This document shows positions 9,447 to 20,143 of a stretch of DNA of 64,000 nucleotides, one piece after another. The position numbers were made by a program, and so were the translations under genes. Position 1 is the first letter of the stretch. Each line of letters begins with the position of its first letter. The stretch comes from Adiantum capillus-veneris (lineage: Eukaryota > Streptophyta > Polypodiopsida > Polypodiales > Pteridaceae). Location of the stretch: assembly GCA_014529385.2 (NCBI GenBank), contig CM043965.1, positions 14,760,912 to 14,824,911 of the forward strand. Direction: 5' to 3'. The notes below the pieces were generated by a model. That model had not been told where the DNA came from. It saw only the letters and a list, made by a program, of their open reading frames with translations, and did not search any database.

Positions 9447-11621
9447 CTCGGGCTTCTTTGAAATGTATCGGCGGTGATCAAGCAAACAAAAATATATATG
9501 TAAGAAAGAGAGAGAAGGGGGAAGGGGTGCTTGTTGCACTGATACCTTCTTACAAATCTGTCATGACCAATCAAAGTGAGATTAGTATTTGTTCAACATA
9601 GCTTGAGTAAATTACACCGCAACACATCACAAGAAAAGCCACCCCAATCACTGTCTTAAGGTCAGGGGAGTCCTCTCCACCCTGTCACCCTCTTACAATA
9701 TGTGGGATTTATGGCTAAATTGATAACAACACCCGGAGACAAGCTATCAAAAACTTAAATAAAACACCAAGACACTTGCACATCATTGTTGTCCATCCAT
9801 GACTTCACTTTGGAAGAGAGACAAATTATCCATGATTAATCTGAATCCACCCACATACGCATAAGCCAAAGAGATTCCACTCAAGAGCTCCTTCTCAAGA
9901 GGTTGAGCTTGGCTTCTCAAGCTATAGCATAGTGCTCTTGCTTATGGCTTCTCCCCCTTTTGTGCTAGCTACACCCTCCTTTTATAGCAATTTTGAGGGG
10001 TAGGGTTACTTCTCTAACCATGGTTGGGTTAGATTTTCAGCACTTATCTAATTTCTTTTTTCTTGGAATTATCAAGAAGTTGGTGGGGATAGATGAAGAA
10101 AAGAGAAAGGAGAGAAATGGAGGTGACAGGACTTTCATAGTGGGTTAGTGTTAGTAGATTAGTAGAGTTAGTATTTTTATTAATTTACAAATGGAGTTGG
10201 ATATTTACAATGGGAGTATCCATGTAGGATACAAATAAGAAAGAAAAAATCTTAAGGGATAAGAAAAGATGGATTTCTTACAAGGTTGATGCTCCAAGTG
10301 TCTTGAGTAGGGCCAATTTTGACGCTTGTTGACGGTCCACTAGCTTTGACGGTACGTTTTTTCTCCACTTTTGACCTTCCTTGGGAGCCAAGGTATTTGA
10401 ATATGAGTAATCAATCACCATGATGCTGTCTTTCAAGAGAAGAGACTGAATTTTATGGTTTTTTTGATAGATATAGGCAATTTGGAGGAGGAAAAATGAG
10501 ACTAGGTGGTCAATTTTGGAATGGAAGTGTGGGTAGGAGACATGAGTTCACTATTTTCTCATGAGTTCACCATGGTTTCTCACGAGCTCAAAAAAATATG
10601 AAAAAATTTGAGGCAAAATTTCAGCTCATGAGCTATAACTTTTGTTTGTATCACCTTTTCAAATTCGAAGAGCAAGTGACCTTTAAAAATTCAGCAAAAC
10701 CGACTGTCTTTTTCCACTGCACAAAGTCCTTGTGGGGTCCTTCTTTGGATGATTCTTTTGAATGCCTCCAAGAGTGAGCCCTTCATAGTGCATGCATGCA
10801 TGCTACATATCCTTGACCTTATTTTGTGGGTCTATAATTGAAGATATTGTTGAGATCATGATATAAATGAATAGTACAACTAAGGAAATCAAATATTGAG
10901 GGTTCTAAAAAATATGTACATGTCAAATATAAATAATATAGGTAAAGAAAATATAAAGGGGTCAAAATAAATCTCTCTCATTATGAGGCTACCATAAAAA
11001 GATGAATATTTTTGGTGTTCTAATTTCTGAGAGTAAAAGAGAATAGATGTAGGAAGGGAAAAATCACAATAGTGAAAAAATATGCACATAAATAAAACTA
11101 GTTATTTTGGATTTTTGTTGGGGTGGAGTTACACCAAAAATAAGAGAAGCTTTAATGAAAATATTTCTATATGAAATAAAGAGTATGCAAAATGGTAAGA
11201 AAAATATGGTAATGGTGAGTCAATATACATAGCATAAATAATGCACACCTAGGTAGAAATATTTAAATAAATACCAAAATAATTATGAAAAATCCTTATA
11301 TTTAGGCTATGTATACATTTGTATTTGTGCCCTATATACAATGAAAAATCCTTATATTTAGTCTATGTATACATTTGTATTTGTGCCCTATATACAATGA
11401 AATATTTACACACAAAGAGGCCATAATATACTTTTATTTTTTTGGCTCAACTAGCCCAGTGACTAGCTAATTGAGGGTTTTTAAGAAAATATGGGGAAAG
11501 TACCCTAACTCGCACACACCTATGGACAGTGAAATGGTAGGGATAGCCAGAGTGTTTGGGTGATTTTGGTAGGGTGAGGTAGGTCACTATGGCAATTTGG
11601 ATAGCCAAAAAACGGCTATCA
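9205..11621 (-). repeat. 5' LTR of gypsy-1
   Basis: Complete 2417-bp LTR. In plus-strand reading it begins TGAGGCGATCC beside the primer-binding site and ends GGCTATCA at 11621. It holds a (GA)n tract of 66 bases at 9379-9444 and a tandem copy of a stretch of about 60 bp near 11290-11400. Confidence 0.85.
9379..9444 (+). repeat. (AG)33 microsatellite
   Basis: Uninterrupted AG dinucleotides inside the 5' LTR of gypsy-1. Long arginine-glutamate or leucine-serine ORFs across it are artefacts of the repeat. Confidence 0.98.
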
Positions 11622-11732
11622 CTACTATCAATTAAGTTCACCCTCTATATTTTCAAATTAATCTCACAAAAATGCTCACTCTAATTCTCTTAATTCCGCT
11701 ATTCTCAAAGTTCATAGGCCATTTCCATTATA
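11622..11732 (+). repeat. 3' part of an LTR, target of the gypsy-1 insertion
   Basis: About 105 bases here match 28564-28674 at roughly 90 percent by eye (from AATTAAGTTCACCCTCTAT to CCATTTCCATTA). It is followed at once by an initiator-Met type primer site, so it is an LTR end. Gypsy-1 inserted into this LTR; the rest would lie left of the window. Confidence 0.7.
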
Positions 11733-11733
11733 T

Positions 11734-11745
11734 TGGTATCATAGC
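11734..11745 (+). promoter_or_regulatory. Primer-binding site (initiator tRNA-Met type)
   Basis: TGGTATCATAGC differs by one base from the usual TGGTATCAGAGC complementary to the 3' end of plant initiator tRNA-Met. It lies one base after the LTR end. Confidence 0.7.
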
Positions 11746-12104
11746 ATTTGGTTTCTCTTTTCTTGCTTAAGAAGAGTGGTCCTTAAGTAGCCTATTTATG
11801 GTTACTTTTTTTTAATTATATTAGGGTAAGTGGGACTAGGATCTATTATCGGTTTTGTTGAGCCCACTATGTGGGATATGGTGCACACCTCTAGATCTTT
11901 CGTCTTAATAGTGGAGTCTTTCTAGACTTGCCTACGACTTTAGTATTGTTGAGCCGTAAGAAGTTTAAAAGGAGCTAGCCCTTGGTAATTCTTCAATATT
12001 AGACCCACTCCACTACTCTCTATAATTACCAATTCGAGCCGCGGGTGTAGATACTTAAGTGCTAATTTTCAAAGGCTAAGAGGAGTAGCAACTAAGGTTT
12101 TGAA

Positions 12105-12626
12105 ATGCCAAAGAATACACTAAGTAAACACATAAGTATAATTAGCATGGCTGACAATAACGAAGAGAGTAGAATAAACATTGATAGCTTTGATTTTGCA
12201 CATGAAGGTGCTAATGATGATGCCCCCATGTTTGTCAATTATTTTCTTACTAGGTTGTAGCAAGCAATGGACAGCCCTGCTTTGCAAGCCAAAGTTACTC
12301 AACAACTTTGTGCTTATGGGATTTCCCTTCCTCTCCAAGAGGAGAGAGAGCTTAGGAGGCCTCTTGATGAGACCCCCCAAAGAAGAATCTCTCCCATACG
12401 AGAGGAGGAATCCAAAGAACAAGAAAGTAATGAATCCCTAACTTCCTCTCAAGATGTGGCTCCACAAAGATGATGGTCTAGACGGTCGCCAACTCCTCCC
12501 AAGAGAAAATGGGTAACCCATAGTCCTTCTCCTCATTACTTCAAAAGGGAAGAGAGGAAACAAAGGAAGAAAAAGGCAAGAATTGGATTGCTTGGTGCTA
12601 ACATACGCACTTTGCATATCCTTTAG
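12105..12626 (+). pseudogene. gag-like N-terminal remnant of the Met-primed element
   Basis: One frame of about 174 codons from an ATG, broken only by TAG at 12258-12260 and TGA at 12471-12473. It reads MADNNEESRINIDSFDFAHE near the start, then an acidic/basic region with many arginines (PTPPKRKW, KREERKQRKKKAR). Position about 370 bases after the primer-binding site fits gag. No zinc knuckle is reached before the stop at 12626. A charged low-complexity host protein cannot be excluded, but the context favours a retroelement. Confidence 0.5.
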
Positions 12627-12653
12627 TACAATATTACGCTTCGTAATCTACCT

Positions 12654-12820
12654 AATCTGGCTATCCCCGTGGATATTGACAGTAGCATAACAACTTTAAT
12701 CTGCCTATCCCCTTAGATACTGACAGTAGCATAACTATTGTTATCTGCCTATCCCCTTGGATATTGACAGTAGAATAACTGTTGTAATTTGCCCATCCCC
12801 TTGGATACTGACAATAATGA
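12654..12820 (+). repeat. Tandem repeat, about 45-bp unit, 3.7 copies
   Basis: Four diverged copies of the unit ATCTGCCTATCCCCTTGGAT followed by ATTGACAGTAGCATAACT. The last copy is cut short before GAGGTGTGGG. Confidence 0.85.
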
Positions 12821-14565
12821 GGTGTGGGATTCCCCATGGTTTACAGAGAGTCTTCCAAATGACTGGTAAATATGGAGCACAATGTCGTACAACAGTGTTC
12901 AGAAAATGACAATGTCATGAAGAACCAACAACACCCAAACCGATCCATGACCTCTATTGGTGATTGGTAGATCCAAACATAATCTCAGAGAGATACTACA
13001 CATAGAGTGCAATATGATTCAAAAGCAACAACTTGATGAATGCACATGCCATTCCAAATTAGCCTTTGCTAAACACTAGGGCCCATAACACCCAGTGTGC
13101 ATGCATTTAGCAAAAAACAGATCCGAACCTGTATATTCATAAGCATACTTGCCAATACTGATGGAAAATGTGATGCTCCTAGCACACATTAAAGAGGAGT
13201 GTAAATAGTGTTGAAAAGAAACTAAATATTTTTTGCTGCAATCATGTGCCTAAAACGTTTGAATCATAATATTCATAAAATCATAGCATCTCTATATGCA
13301 TAAACAACCATCCATTAATGATGTTTAGCAACACTTATACCTTAATAAGTCATTCACAGTATCTGACAATTTTTCGCCACTGAAATTGTTCCTGATATCA
13401 CGTGCTGAAAATGGTCTAAAAAACGGATACAACCAGCACCAAGGGACTTTGTCGTGACACATAATTGAAATAGTGGGTGCCAGTGTCACTCCCAGAGACT
13501 CATATTCTCCACATGTGGATTATGTCTCATGTAAGGGTGTTTGAAAAAAAACATCCTTCAAGTAGGAGATGTACTTGTTCGTGGAGGTAACTGCAACACT
13601 CTACGATAGGAGTGAGAAGGACTCTCAGTAGTCTTGCTCCACATTGGCTAAATTGAACTCCTTAAGTTTCTAGACCCTGTTGCATCCCATGCGACAACAT
13701 GTGCCAAATAAACCCTACAAGTAGGTTTATAACTGCATAATGCAGAAACTTATTTTGGACACTACAACCCAAATTTAGCCCAAATTTCTTGGCTCATACC
13801 TAACCTTGTCATCTCGTTGAAGAGCAAAAATGGATGAAAACATAGAAATGAAACTAAATCAGATGTGTACCTGGATGTTTGAACATAGTGTTCACTTATC
13901 CATAGTGAAAGGCACCTGCCCAAATTTTCCGCCTACAAAGGCCTAGGAACACTAATTGAAAATTAGGGAAATGCAAGTAGTATTGCACATGTAACCTTGG
14001 GTGTTGCCTTTGCAATCCAGACCCCTTGCTTAAAATCAACATTGTCAAACCCCTTGGTTAAACTTTGGAGGAAAACAGATTCGCGACCAGCACCCGACCC
14101 TTGGCCTATGTTTGTGACCCCCATTGGGTTTGCCCGTGGCATTACATTCCTTTGGAAGTTTGAAATTGTTCCACCACCCCTTGGCAATATGTGGACTTCT
14201 TTCCTTGAAAATGCAAGTGTGAAGGTTCCAAGAATTGACCATCAACCCTTACTAAGTGATTTAGTAATCACGAGTTGGGTCTTACCCCAAAATTGTACTT
14301 ATATAGGCACTCTTAGTGCTAATAGAAACTCCATTGAAATTGGAGTCATATTCACAACTAGATCCATATTGGGTTGTTGTGAACAGTCATGCTGTCAGGA
14401 ATGTTGGCGTCATCTATACACCTGGGTATAGATAAGCCCTTATGAGTTTAAAACATTCAAAAACTCACTTGAATTTCACATTAAGGTGTGTAGTGCTAAA
14501 ACAATTCTCCATAAATTACTAATGGCAAGACTCTTGCTTGTCCATCGTAATTGATGGGTACTCAA
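12821..14565. other. No recognisable gene
   Basis: AT-rich sequence with short, unconserved ORFs. I see no domain, LTR edge or RNA gene. The frame open at 13997-14431 has no family features. Confidence 0.5.
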
Positions 14566-14846
14566 CTAGGAGTGAAAGCATGACTGGGTGGTACACTTTT
14601 ATGGGTTGATTACTAGTTTTGAATAGCTGCACTACTAGACGTGGCACGTAGTAAAATTTTTGCAAATTTATTCTAAATTTGTCACCAAACAGCTTTTTAG
14701 ATTCTCCTCTTCAAGAGCTATCCAATGATATATCACACGCCTTGGGTTCTTCTATCTTTGTCAAACATATTACAACTATTAATTTGCCAAATAGTGATGT
14801 CCCGGACATAGCTTTGGTGTCCACCCAGTCATGCTTTCACCCCTAG
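14566..14846. mobile_element. 281-bp inverted-repeat element (MITE-like)
   Basis: The left end CTAGGAGTGAAAGCATGACT and the reverse complement of the right end CTAGGGGTGAAAGCATGACT agree in 25 of 26 leading bases (through GGGTGG), with weaker match beyond. The interior has no ORF. No clear target duplication is visible (CAA left, ATA right), so the exact ends and superfamily are open. Related copies of the terminal motif occur at 17632-17653 and 27207-27233. Confidence 0.6.
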
Positions 14847-15062
14847 ATAGAATTGTTCAATATTGAACTCAATCGCTGATTAACTACAAATAGATGGCCC
14901 TTAGGCATTTCCAAAAGAGGTGGCAATAGATGGTGCTTTAGCCCTTTGTGTGGGCTCGTACCCCTTTCTATTATGGCCTTCGTGGTGGCTCATAGCCCTT
15001 TCTATTGACATAGAAAGATGTCAATAAAATCATACTTAGTTTGACCTTTCCCACATAGAAGC

Positions 15063-15064
<2 letters not shown>

Positions 15065-15144
<80 letters not shown>
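15065..15144 (+). repeat. (GA)40 microsatellite
   Basis: 80 bases of uninterrupted GA dinucleotides. Confidence 0.98.
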
Positions 15145-15147
<3 letters not shown>

Positions 15148-16174
15148 CTGGGCTGAGGAAAAAACCCGGATTCTAATGTGTTGTATGCCCTTGCAGAGGC
15201 TCCACTGTAGACCATGTCTGTGTCATAGCTTATTGCAATAGTATACAATAGTGTACTTTACCATGCCCTCTTGGAGAGAGGTACCATAAGTCACTTCTTG
15301 ACCCACTGACCTTGTCTGTGATCATGACTATATCAGGGTGCATATATATGGCACTTTTCCTGTGAATAAGCATAGAAGGGTTTAAAATGGCAATAACATG
15401 TCTCATCTTTGAGAGAATAGGTATCATAAATAGCAATGAGATAGGAGTATGTCAATCTCAATGGCATGCCATGCATGCAGAGGTGTAAGCCCTTGGTGAC
15501 ATTGACGGTCTCTACCAATCGAGCCTATACATAAAGTGCCTTGCACAATTGAGCATCTATACATCACAATTTGCCGTTGTCTGACGGAAATTGTGAGCTT
15601 ATATCCTCATATTGCCGAATGCACAGAACTGTGTGCCAATGGCATTGAGTGGAAGTCATTGGTATGATCATGGCATGAGAGAGAATCCTTGCGTCTCATA
15701 AATTGTGTCAAAGCACATTGCTTTGTACAATAGGAAATCATTGCCAACGTAAAAGAAAAATTAAAATTGTGAACCCTGGTTGCCCGACTCTGGCAAGTTG
15801 CCTTGAGTTTGGCGAAATAAAATTTGTTGAAATTTGGATCTTAGCGAGATCTGCTACGGAAGAGAATTTCATTGCATGTGCCATATACAGTCTCGTGTGA
15901 CATAAGAACTTGCTATTAGTGTATGCCAAACCTTTGAAAACCATTATGCTTCCGTTGACGCACATGTGTCCAAGTGGAAAGGAACCGACCGTGTCAAAAT
16001 TTCATAAAGAAAGAAAGCATTATGTATGATATCTTGACTGAATATGCTATACTAAGCAAGTTATTGTATCCTATACAAAGAGCTGAAAGGGTTACTTGAA
16101 AGGGTAGATAACCACTAAAGAGCATGCAAAAAATCGATCGACTACTTAATCTTAGAATCCATCAAAAAGACCTA
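15145..16174. other. No recognisable gene
   Basis: Unique-looking sequence with only short ORFs and no family signature. Confidence 0.5.
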
Positions 16175-16606
16175 TCAATCCAATACCTGGGGAAAATGTT
16201 TCTGTTGATGTTGTCCCATACAATTAAAACATAACTTTTGCAATTTGACTTTCAGAAAGTCTAATGTGGAAAGTCTCCTCTTTTCCACCTTGGTGGAGAC
16301 TGGTTCGATGACTGCCATAGGTGTAGATATTGTAGCCTGTGGGATGCACGAGATGATCAGCTCCGTAAGGTGATCCACCCGTGTAGCAAGCAATTGGACG
16401 TGAACCGCCAATTTTTGAAACCGTTCTTTAAAGTTTTGAAAGTCGCGTCTTGTGACGTATTCTTTGTCGTCGATTAAATTACTATTGTCCTCCAAATTTT
16501 CAAGCACACTCTGAGGAGGAGGAGTAGATACTTGGGAAGGAAGTTCAAAGTCAAAAAGACGATTCTGGAAAAGTTTTGTATCCAAAAAATCGAACGAGGA
16601 TTCCAT
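16175..16606 (-). CDS. Hypothetical protein with a CCHC-like end
   Basis: 143 codons from ATG (MESSFDFLDTKLFQ). The first third is acidic and proline-rich, the middle (about residues 50-85, YVTRRDFQNFKERFQKL onward) has the heptad look of a coiled coil, and the C-terminus reads LCFNCMGQHQQKHFP, which resembles a zinc knuckle with its last cysteine missing. That order (coiled coil, then a knuckle) suggests a decayed gag of a retroelement or pararetroelement. No partner genes flank it. The open frame continues upstream of the ATG to a non-ATG codon. Confidence 0.4.
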   Translation of the reverse strand: MESSFDFLDTKLFQNRLFDFELPSQVSTPPPQSVLENLEDNSNLIDDKEYVTRRDFQNFKERFQKLAVHVQLLATRVDHLTELIISCIPQATISTPMAVIEPVSTKVEKRRLSTLDFLKVKLQKLCFNCMGQHQQKHFPQVLD

Positions 16607-16925
16607 TTCCGGTTTGTGTGGTGCTAGAAAATAAAGGGGAAAATAATAGAAGAATATCTTGATTCCCAAAAGGTATCGCAAACTGAGTATGCACCGCAAA
16701 AGATGATAATTAGCCGTGCTAATTAGGCCCTGCAATCGCAATATATGGTCATCGAAAGTTACAAATCCGGGAAATCAAGCTCGTTGTGAAATCACCTTGC
16801 ATAATTTGCAATTCGAACGTGCTATGTCAAGCTTTCCTTTAAATAGAAGCAACTTTTCAAGCTCCAAGGATGACCGCTTAAAAGCTTTGCAAAGGGAATT
16901 GTGTTGGAGACGCTTGCCAAATTTT

Positions 16926-17127
16926 TGCAGGTGCAGCAACCAGTGGCTTTTCGAAGGTATGCCAAATACGTGCCAAGATTTGGTACCTTGTCAAAATCTC
17001 CCAAACCAACTCCTTCTTGATGCAGGTGCAGGTGAAGCAACCAGTGGCTTATCGAAGGTGTGCCAAATACGTGCCAAGATTCGACACCTTGTCAAAATCT
17101 CTCGAACCAACTCCTTGATGCAGGCTT
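16926..17127 (+). repeat. Tandem duplication, 101-bp period
   Basis: GCAGGTGCAGCAACCAGTGG at 16928 recurs as GCAGGTGAAGCAACCAGTGG at 17029, and the following 80 bases are nearly identical in both. A third partial copy starts at about 17119. Confidence 0.85.
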
Positions 17128-18336
17128 AAATCCCGTGGGTACTTGCCCTTAAGGAAAGAAAAGGTCTTTTCCCTAAGGCCAAAGGCCTTTGGACGCTTAA
17201 ATGAGAAAACACTTCAAGAGTTTGGCAATGGCGTTCACAGTAGAGCCGCCGAGAGAGAGAGAAAGAGAGATCGAGGTTGTTGCGGTGCTGCACTGCGCTC
17301 GTCATGTGACAAGTTCCCATCAGCTCCCCCTCGCGCTCTTACTAAGCTTGCTTGTGCACAGTTTGGTGCCGATCAAATCACCGCCTTCCTCCCCTCTTAG
17401 GGTTGCTGCCCACGCTGCGGCTTCGACTTCCCTCTCTATAGAGAACTTCCCCGCCTTCAACAAGAGAGGAGCTCCACGACCTGTAGCATGCACATGAAAA
17501 AAGCATGAGAGGACCATACCCGCCCTTGTCTATATTTGGCTCTAATACCAGTATAATGCCCCTGGTGGGACTGCATGGAATGAGCCTCCTAACCTCCCTT
17601 TAAATAGCCCCTTGGGCCTCATTCCCTATCCGGGTAAAAGCATGAATAGGTGGAAATCTATATATGTGATATAATTAAATAGCATAGCATGACATTGGGG
17701 GTGTGGTCACTGGTGCCATATTTCAGACGTCCAAATTTATATTCTAAAAAATGTTATACTTAAAAATTCAGCCTTCACACACCCACTTTCTTTCATGAGT
17801 AGTTGGCAGTTTCAAACACCGTGCCCCCCCCCCCCCCCCCCCCCCCCCCAACCCCTCTCTCTTGCGCACGTGCATCCTCAAGGTCTACTGTGCTTAGAGA
17901 TTCTACTGTGCAAGCTTGGCTACTTTAAGGACGATTACAGTAACCGCCCTCTTCTCTTCGAGGTATGTCTCTCCCATTGAACATGTACACTCTCTACTGC
18001 TTTAGCACGCGTGCCCCACCTGGGATCATTTAGCTACATTAAGCTGCATTTGGAGTTGCATGAGTGCCACACCTTGCTCATTTGCAACAAGAGGCGAGGA
18101 AAACCTAATGCTACTGCTGGTTGCATGAGAGGACATAGACTCCCAAGGTAATTTTCTAGTCCACAAGCTGCATGCAACCTTGTGGCAAATCCCATAGCAC
18201 ATCACCTTGAATGCCCTGCTTACAAGAGTAGGCCCATGAAATTCTTGTTGCTTTTTAGCAGGGATGATAAGCGAGGGCACACCATGTCTCATGAGTTCGT
18301 TGGATGCTGTGCAGGTATATCACTTAAGACTGTATT
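17128..18336. other. No gene; retroelement scraps and a poly-C tract
   Basis: A GC-richer stretch (17280-17480) has no recognisable coding content. GGCTCTAATACCA at 17538-17550 is, on the minus strand, TGGTATTAGAGCC, one mismatch from the Met-type primer site, and the sequence after it (TAATGCCCCTGG, then TTTAAATAG) could be a short LTR in minus orientation. 17824-17849 is an uninterrupted C run of 26 bases. Confidence 0.4.
17824..17849 (+). repeat. (C)26 homopolymer
   Basis: Uninterrupted cytosine run. Such runs are prone to length error in sequencing. Confidence 0.9.
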
Positions 18337-19222
18337 ATGGCACCTTCCTCAAAGCATCCGATTCAAGCAAGCAACAGTCTAGTTAGGAACATCGAACCAC
18401 CTCTACAGATGAAGTTTTGTCGTCTTGCCAAGGAATTTCATATGGAGCGTGGATTGCCATTGGAGGGAGTTGATCCATGTAGCTTGACAGGAAACAATGA
18501 CATCTCTGAGGAGGACTGGGAAGCTGTCTTATATGCCCAAAGCCTGTTTCGGGTAGCCAGAAGAAAGTGAAGGCATACCATGCTCGGACGGAGTTCTTAC
18601 AAAAGCTTGTGTGGAGACACTGGGATGTCTACTAAGAGGGTCCCTTCATGTATGAAGTAGGGACTCAATTTGCAAAGGACTTTGCATTGATTCACTGCAG
18701 TGAATCTGGCGAACATCAAATTTCTTGGGCTATCTTTGCAGAGAGGGCAATGAGAGCCTTAGAAGAAAGACACAACTTGAAAACAAGATCAAGAGGTGGG
18801 AAGAGCAAATGAGTGGTAGAGTGAAAGGTTCCAAAACCACTGCTGCCTCTACCAGATCATCATTGAAAACAGAAGGTACGTCTGTACCATTGTCAAACGT
18901 GCCTATAGGAGGATGCCTGGTACAATTGGTAGAGGAGGATAGCAGGGCACTTGCAGAAATGAAGAATATTGCAGAGGGTAGATTGCAAGACTATAAGTCA
19001 AGACTAGAGGGTGCAAAGAAGCAGGTAGAGGATCAAGTCATAGAATTGCATAGGTCTGAGGTTGCTCAAAGCTCAAACACTTTGGACATAAAGTTGCAAA
19101 CGGAGATTGATTGCGTGCAAGACCCTATAGCTCGACAGTGCTTGATTGATTTGATTGGACAATTCTCGAGTACTACTAGAGAGAACGTTGCTGAATTAGA
19201 AGCCAATGTGGCTAAAGCAAAG
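18337..19222 (+). pseudogene. Broken coiled-coil gene of unknown function
   Basis: A coding signal runs across three frames. Frame 1 from the ATG at 18337 (in-frame ATG also at 18409) gives FCRLAKEFHMERGLPLEGVD and NDISEEDWEAVLYAQSLFR, to a TGA at 18568. One base over, the frame continues KVKAYHARTEFLQKLVWRHW, a TAA, then GPFMYEVGTQFAKDFALIHC and WAIFAERAMRALEERHNL. A second shift near 18765-18790 leads into KIKRWEEQMSGRVKGSKTTA, then a long helical, charged region (EDSRALAEMKNIAEGRLQDY) ending NVAELEANVAKAK. A splice donor (AAG|GTGCAT) follows at 19222. Either small introns or indels explain the shifts; indels seem more likely because no introns of usable size fit. No known domain. It may be the 5' part of the downstream FCP1-like gene or a separate gene. 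Confidence 0.45.
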
Positions 19223-19299
19223 GTGCATACCCTCCTACATGTGCTTCACTTTGTTTTGGAGTATGTGGTTCACTTCCATGTGGTTATGTGGTTAGACTG

Positions 19300-19960
19300 T
19301 TTTGGATTGTATGGTTATGTACTATATGAGCATATTCTATTTCTACTATGTGCTATATAGAACAAAATATGTGCTATATGGTCACAACATAGCCATCATC
19401 TTCATGGAGTGGGTGGTTATATGCTATGTGTCATGTGTGGTTATGTGCTATGCGTTTTATAGTTCAATCTAGGTGCAACATGTTCACAATAGTACCCTCA
19501 TCTATTTGGAATGTGTGTGATTCTATGCTATGTGCTTTGTGTGGTTATGTGCTATGTGATACATAGCACAATGGACATGTGTAATATGTGCTATGTGATA
19601 CATAGCACAATGGACATGTGTAATATGTGCTATATAGCATAACCTGTATGCTATATGCTCATAGTATAGCCCTGAAGTGTGTGTTAAATATTGATATGTG
19701 CTACATAGCACAATCTTTTTAAGTGCTATGTGCTAAATAGCACATTTTGTGTGTTATATGTTCACAGTATAGCTCTGGAGTGTGTGGAATAGTGAATTGT
19801 GCTATATAGAACAATCTCTATTTTTGCTATGTGCTACATAGAACCATCTCTAATTGTGCTATGTGCTACATAGCACAATATTTGTGTTATATGCTATGTG
19901 CTATGTCTCATATAGCCCACTGCATATCATATACTCAACAAGCTTGTGCTATATAGCATA
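19300..19960 (+). repeat. Degenerate array of palindromic TGCTATATAGCA/TGCTACATAGCA units
   Basis: Many copies of TATGTGCTATATAGCACA and close variants (TATGTGATACATAGCACA) at irregular spacing. The core TGCTATATAGCA is its own reverse complement. The same motif family fills 22201-22640 and 24900-25800. Part of it (19470-19585) recurs at 22834-22945. It lies between two coding blocks and could be an intron. Confidence 0.75.
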
Positions 19961-20143
19961 TAGAGAAAATGTTTGGGCTATATCTGGTATTTTAAAAAGC
20001 CTCTCTGCTACAATGCATACTCTATGTAGCACTCGAATCCCAAGAACTTAGGTGGAAGTCCCACAATGGATATACCTCTTGATTCATTTAGGAAGAGGAA
20101 GAAACCACATGCAAAGCAATGAGTGTGTTTTTGTTGTAACTTC

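Larger units (their letters stand above)
1..11621 (-). mobile_element. gypsy-1: degenerate Ty3/gypsy LTR element, Tat-like, cut by window start
   Basis: A minus-strand LTR retrotransposon. The sequence from base 1 onward repeats from base 9529, giving two LTRs around a region that reads (minus strand) primer-binding site, small ORFs, gag, protease, RT, RNase H, a second RNase H and integrase. The right boundary is TG/CA-type: minus-strand TGATAGCC starts at 11621 and 2274. About 324 bases of the 3' LTR lie left of the window. Coding parts carry several frameshifts and in-frame stops, so the copy is dead. A second, archaeal-type RNase H after the RT RNase H is the known mark of the Tat lineage of plant gypsy elements; the clade call rests on that. 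The right flank (from 11622) is the LTR of another element, so this is a nested insertion. Confidence 0.9.

Noticed and set aside
9152-9601. 149-codon open frame on the plus strand over the (AG)n tract, and the leucine-serine frames opposite it
   Set aside because: The frame exists because a dinucleotide repeat cannot hold stops; it crosses an LTR and the primer site, and the ends do not resemble any protein.
13997-14431. 144-codon open frame on the plus strand
   Set aside because: No ATG context, domain or codon bias; an overlapping frame on the other strand is equally open.
19300-19960. CRISPR-like array
   Set aside because: Units are palindromic, irregularly spaced and diverged, with no constant-length unique spacers, and the context is a plant nuclear genome.
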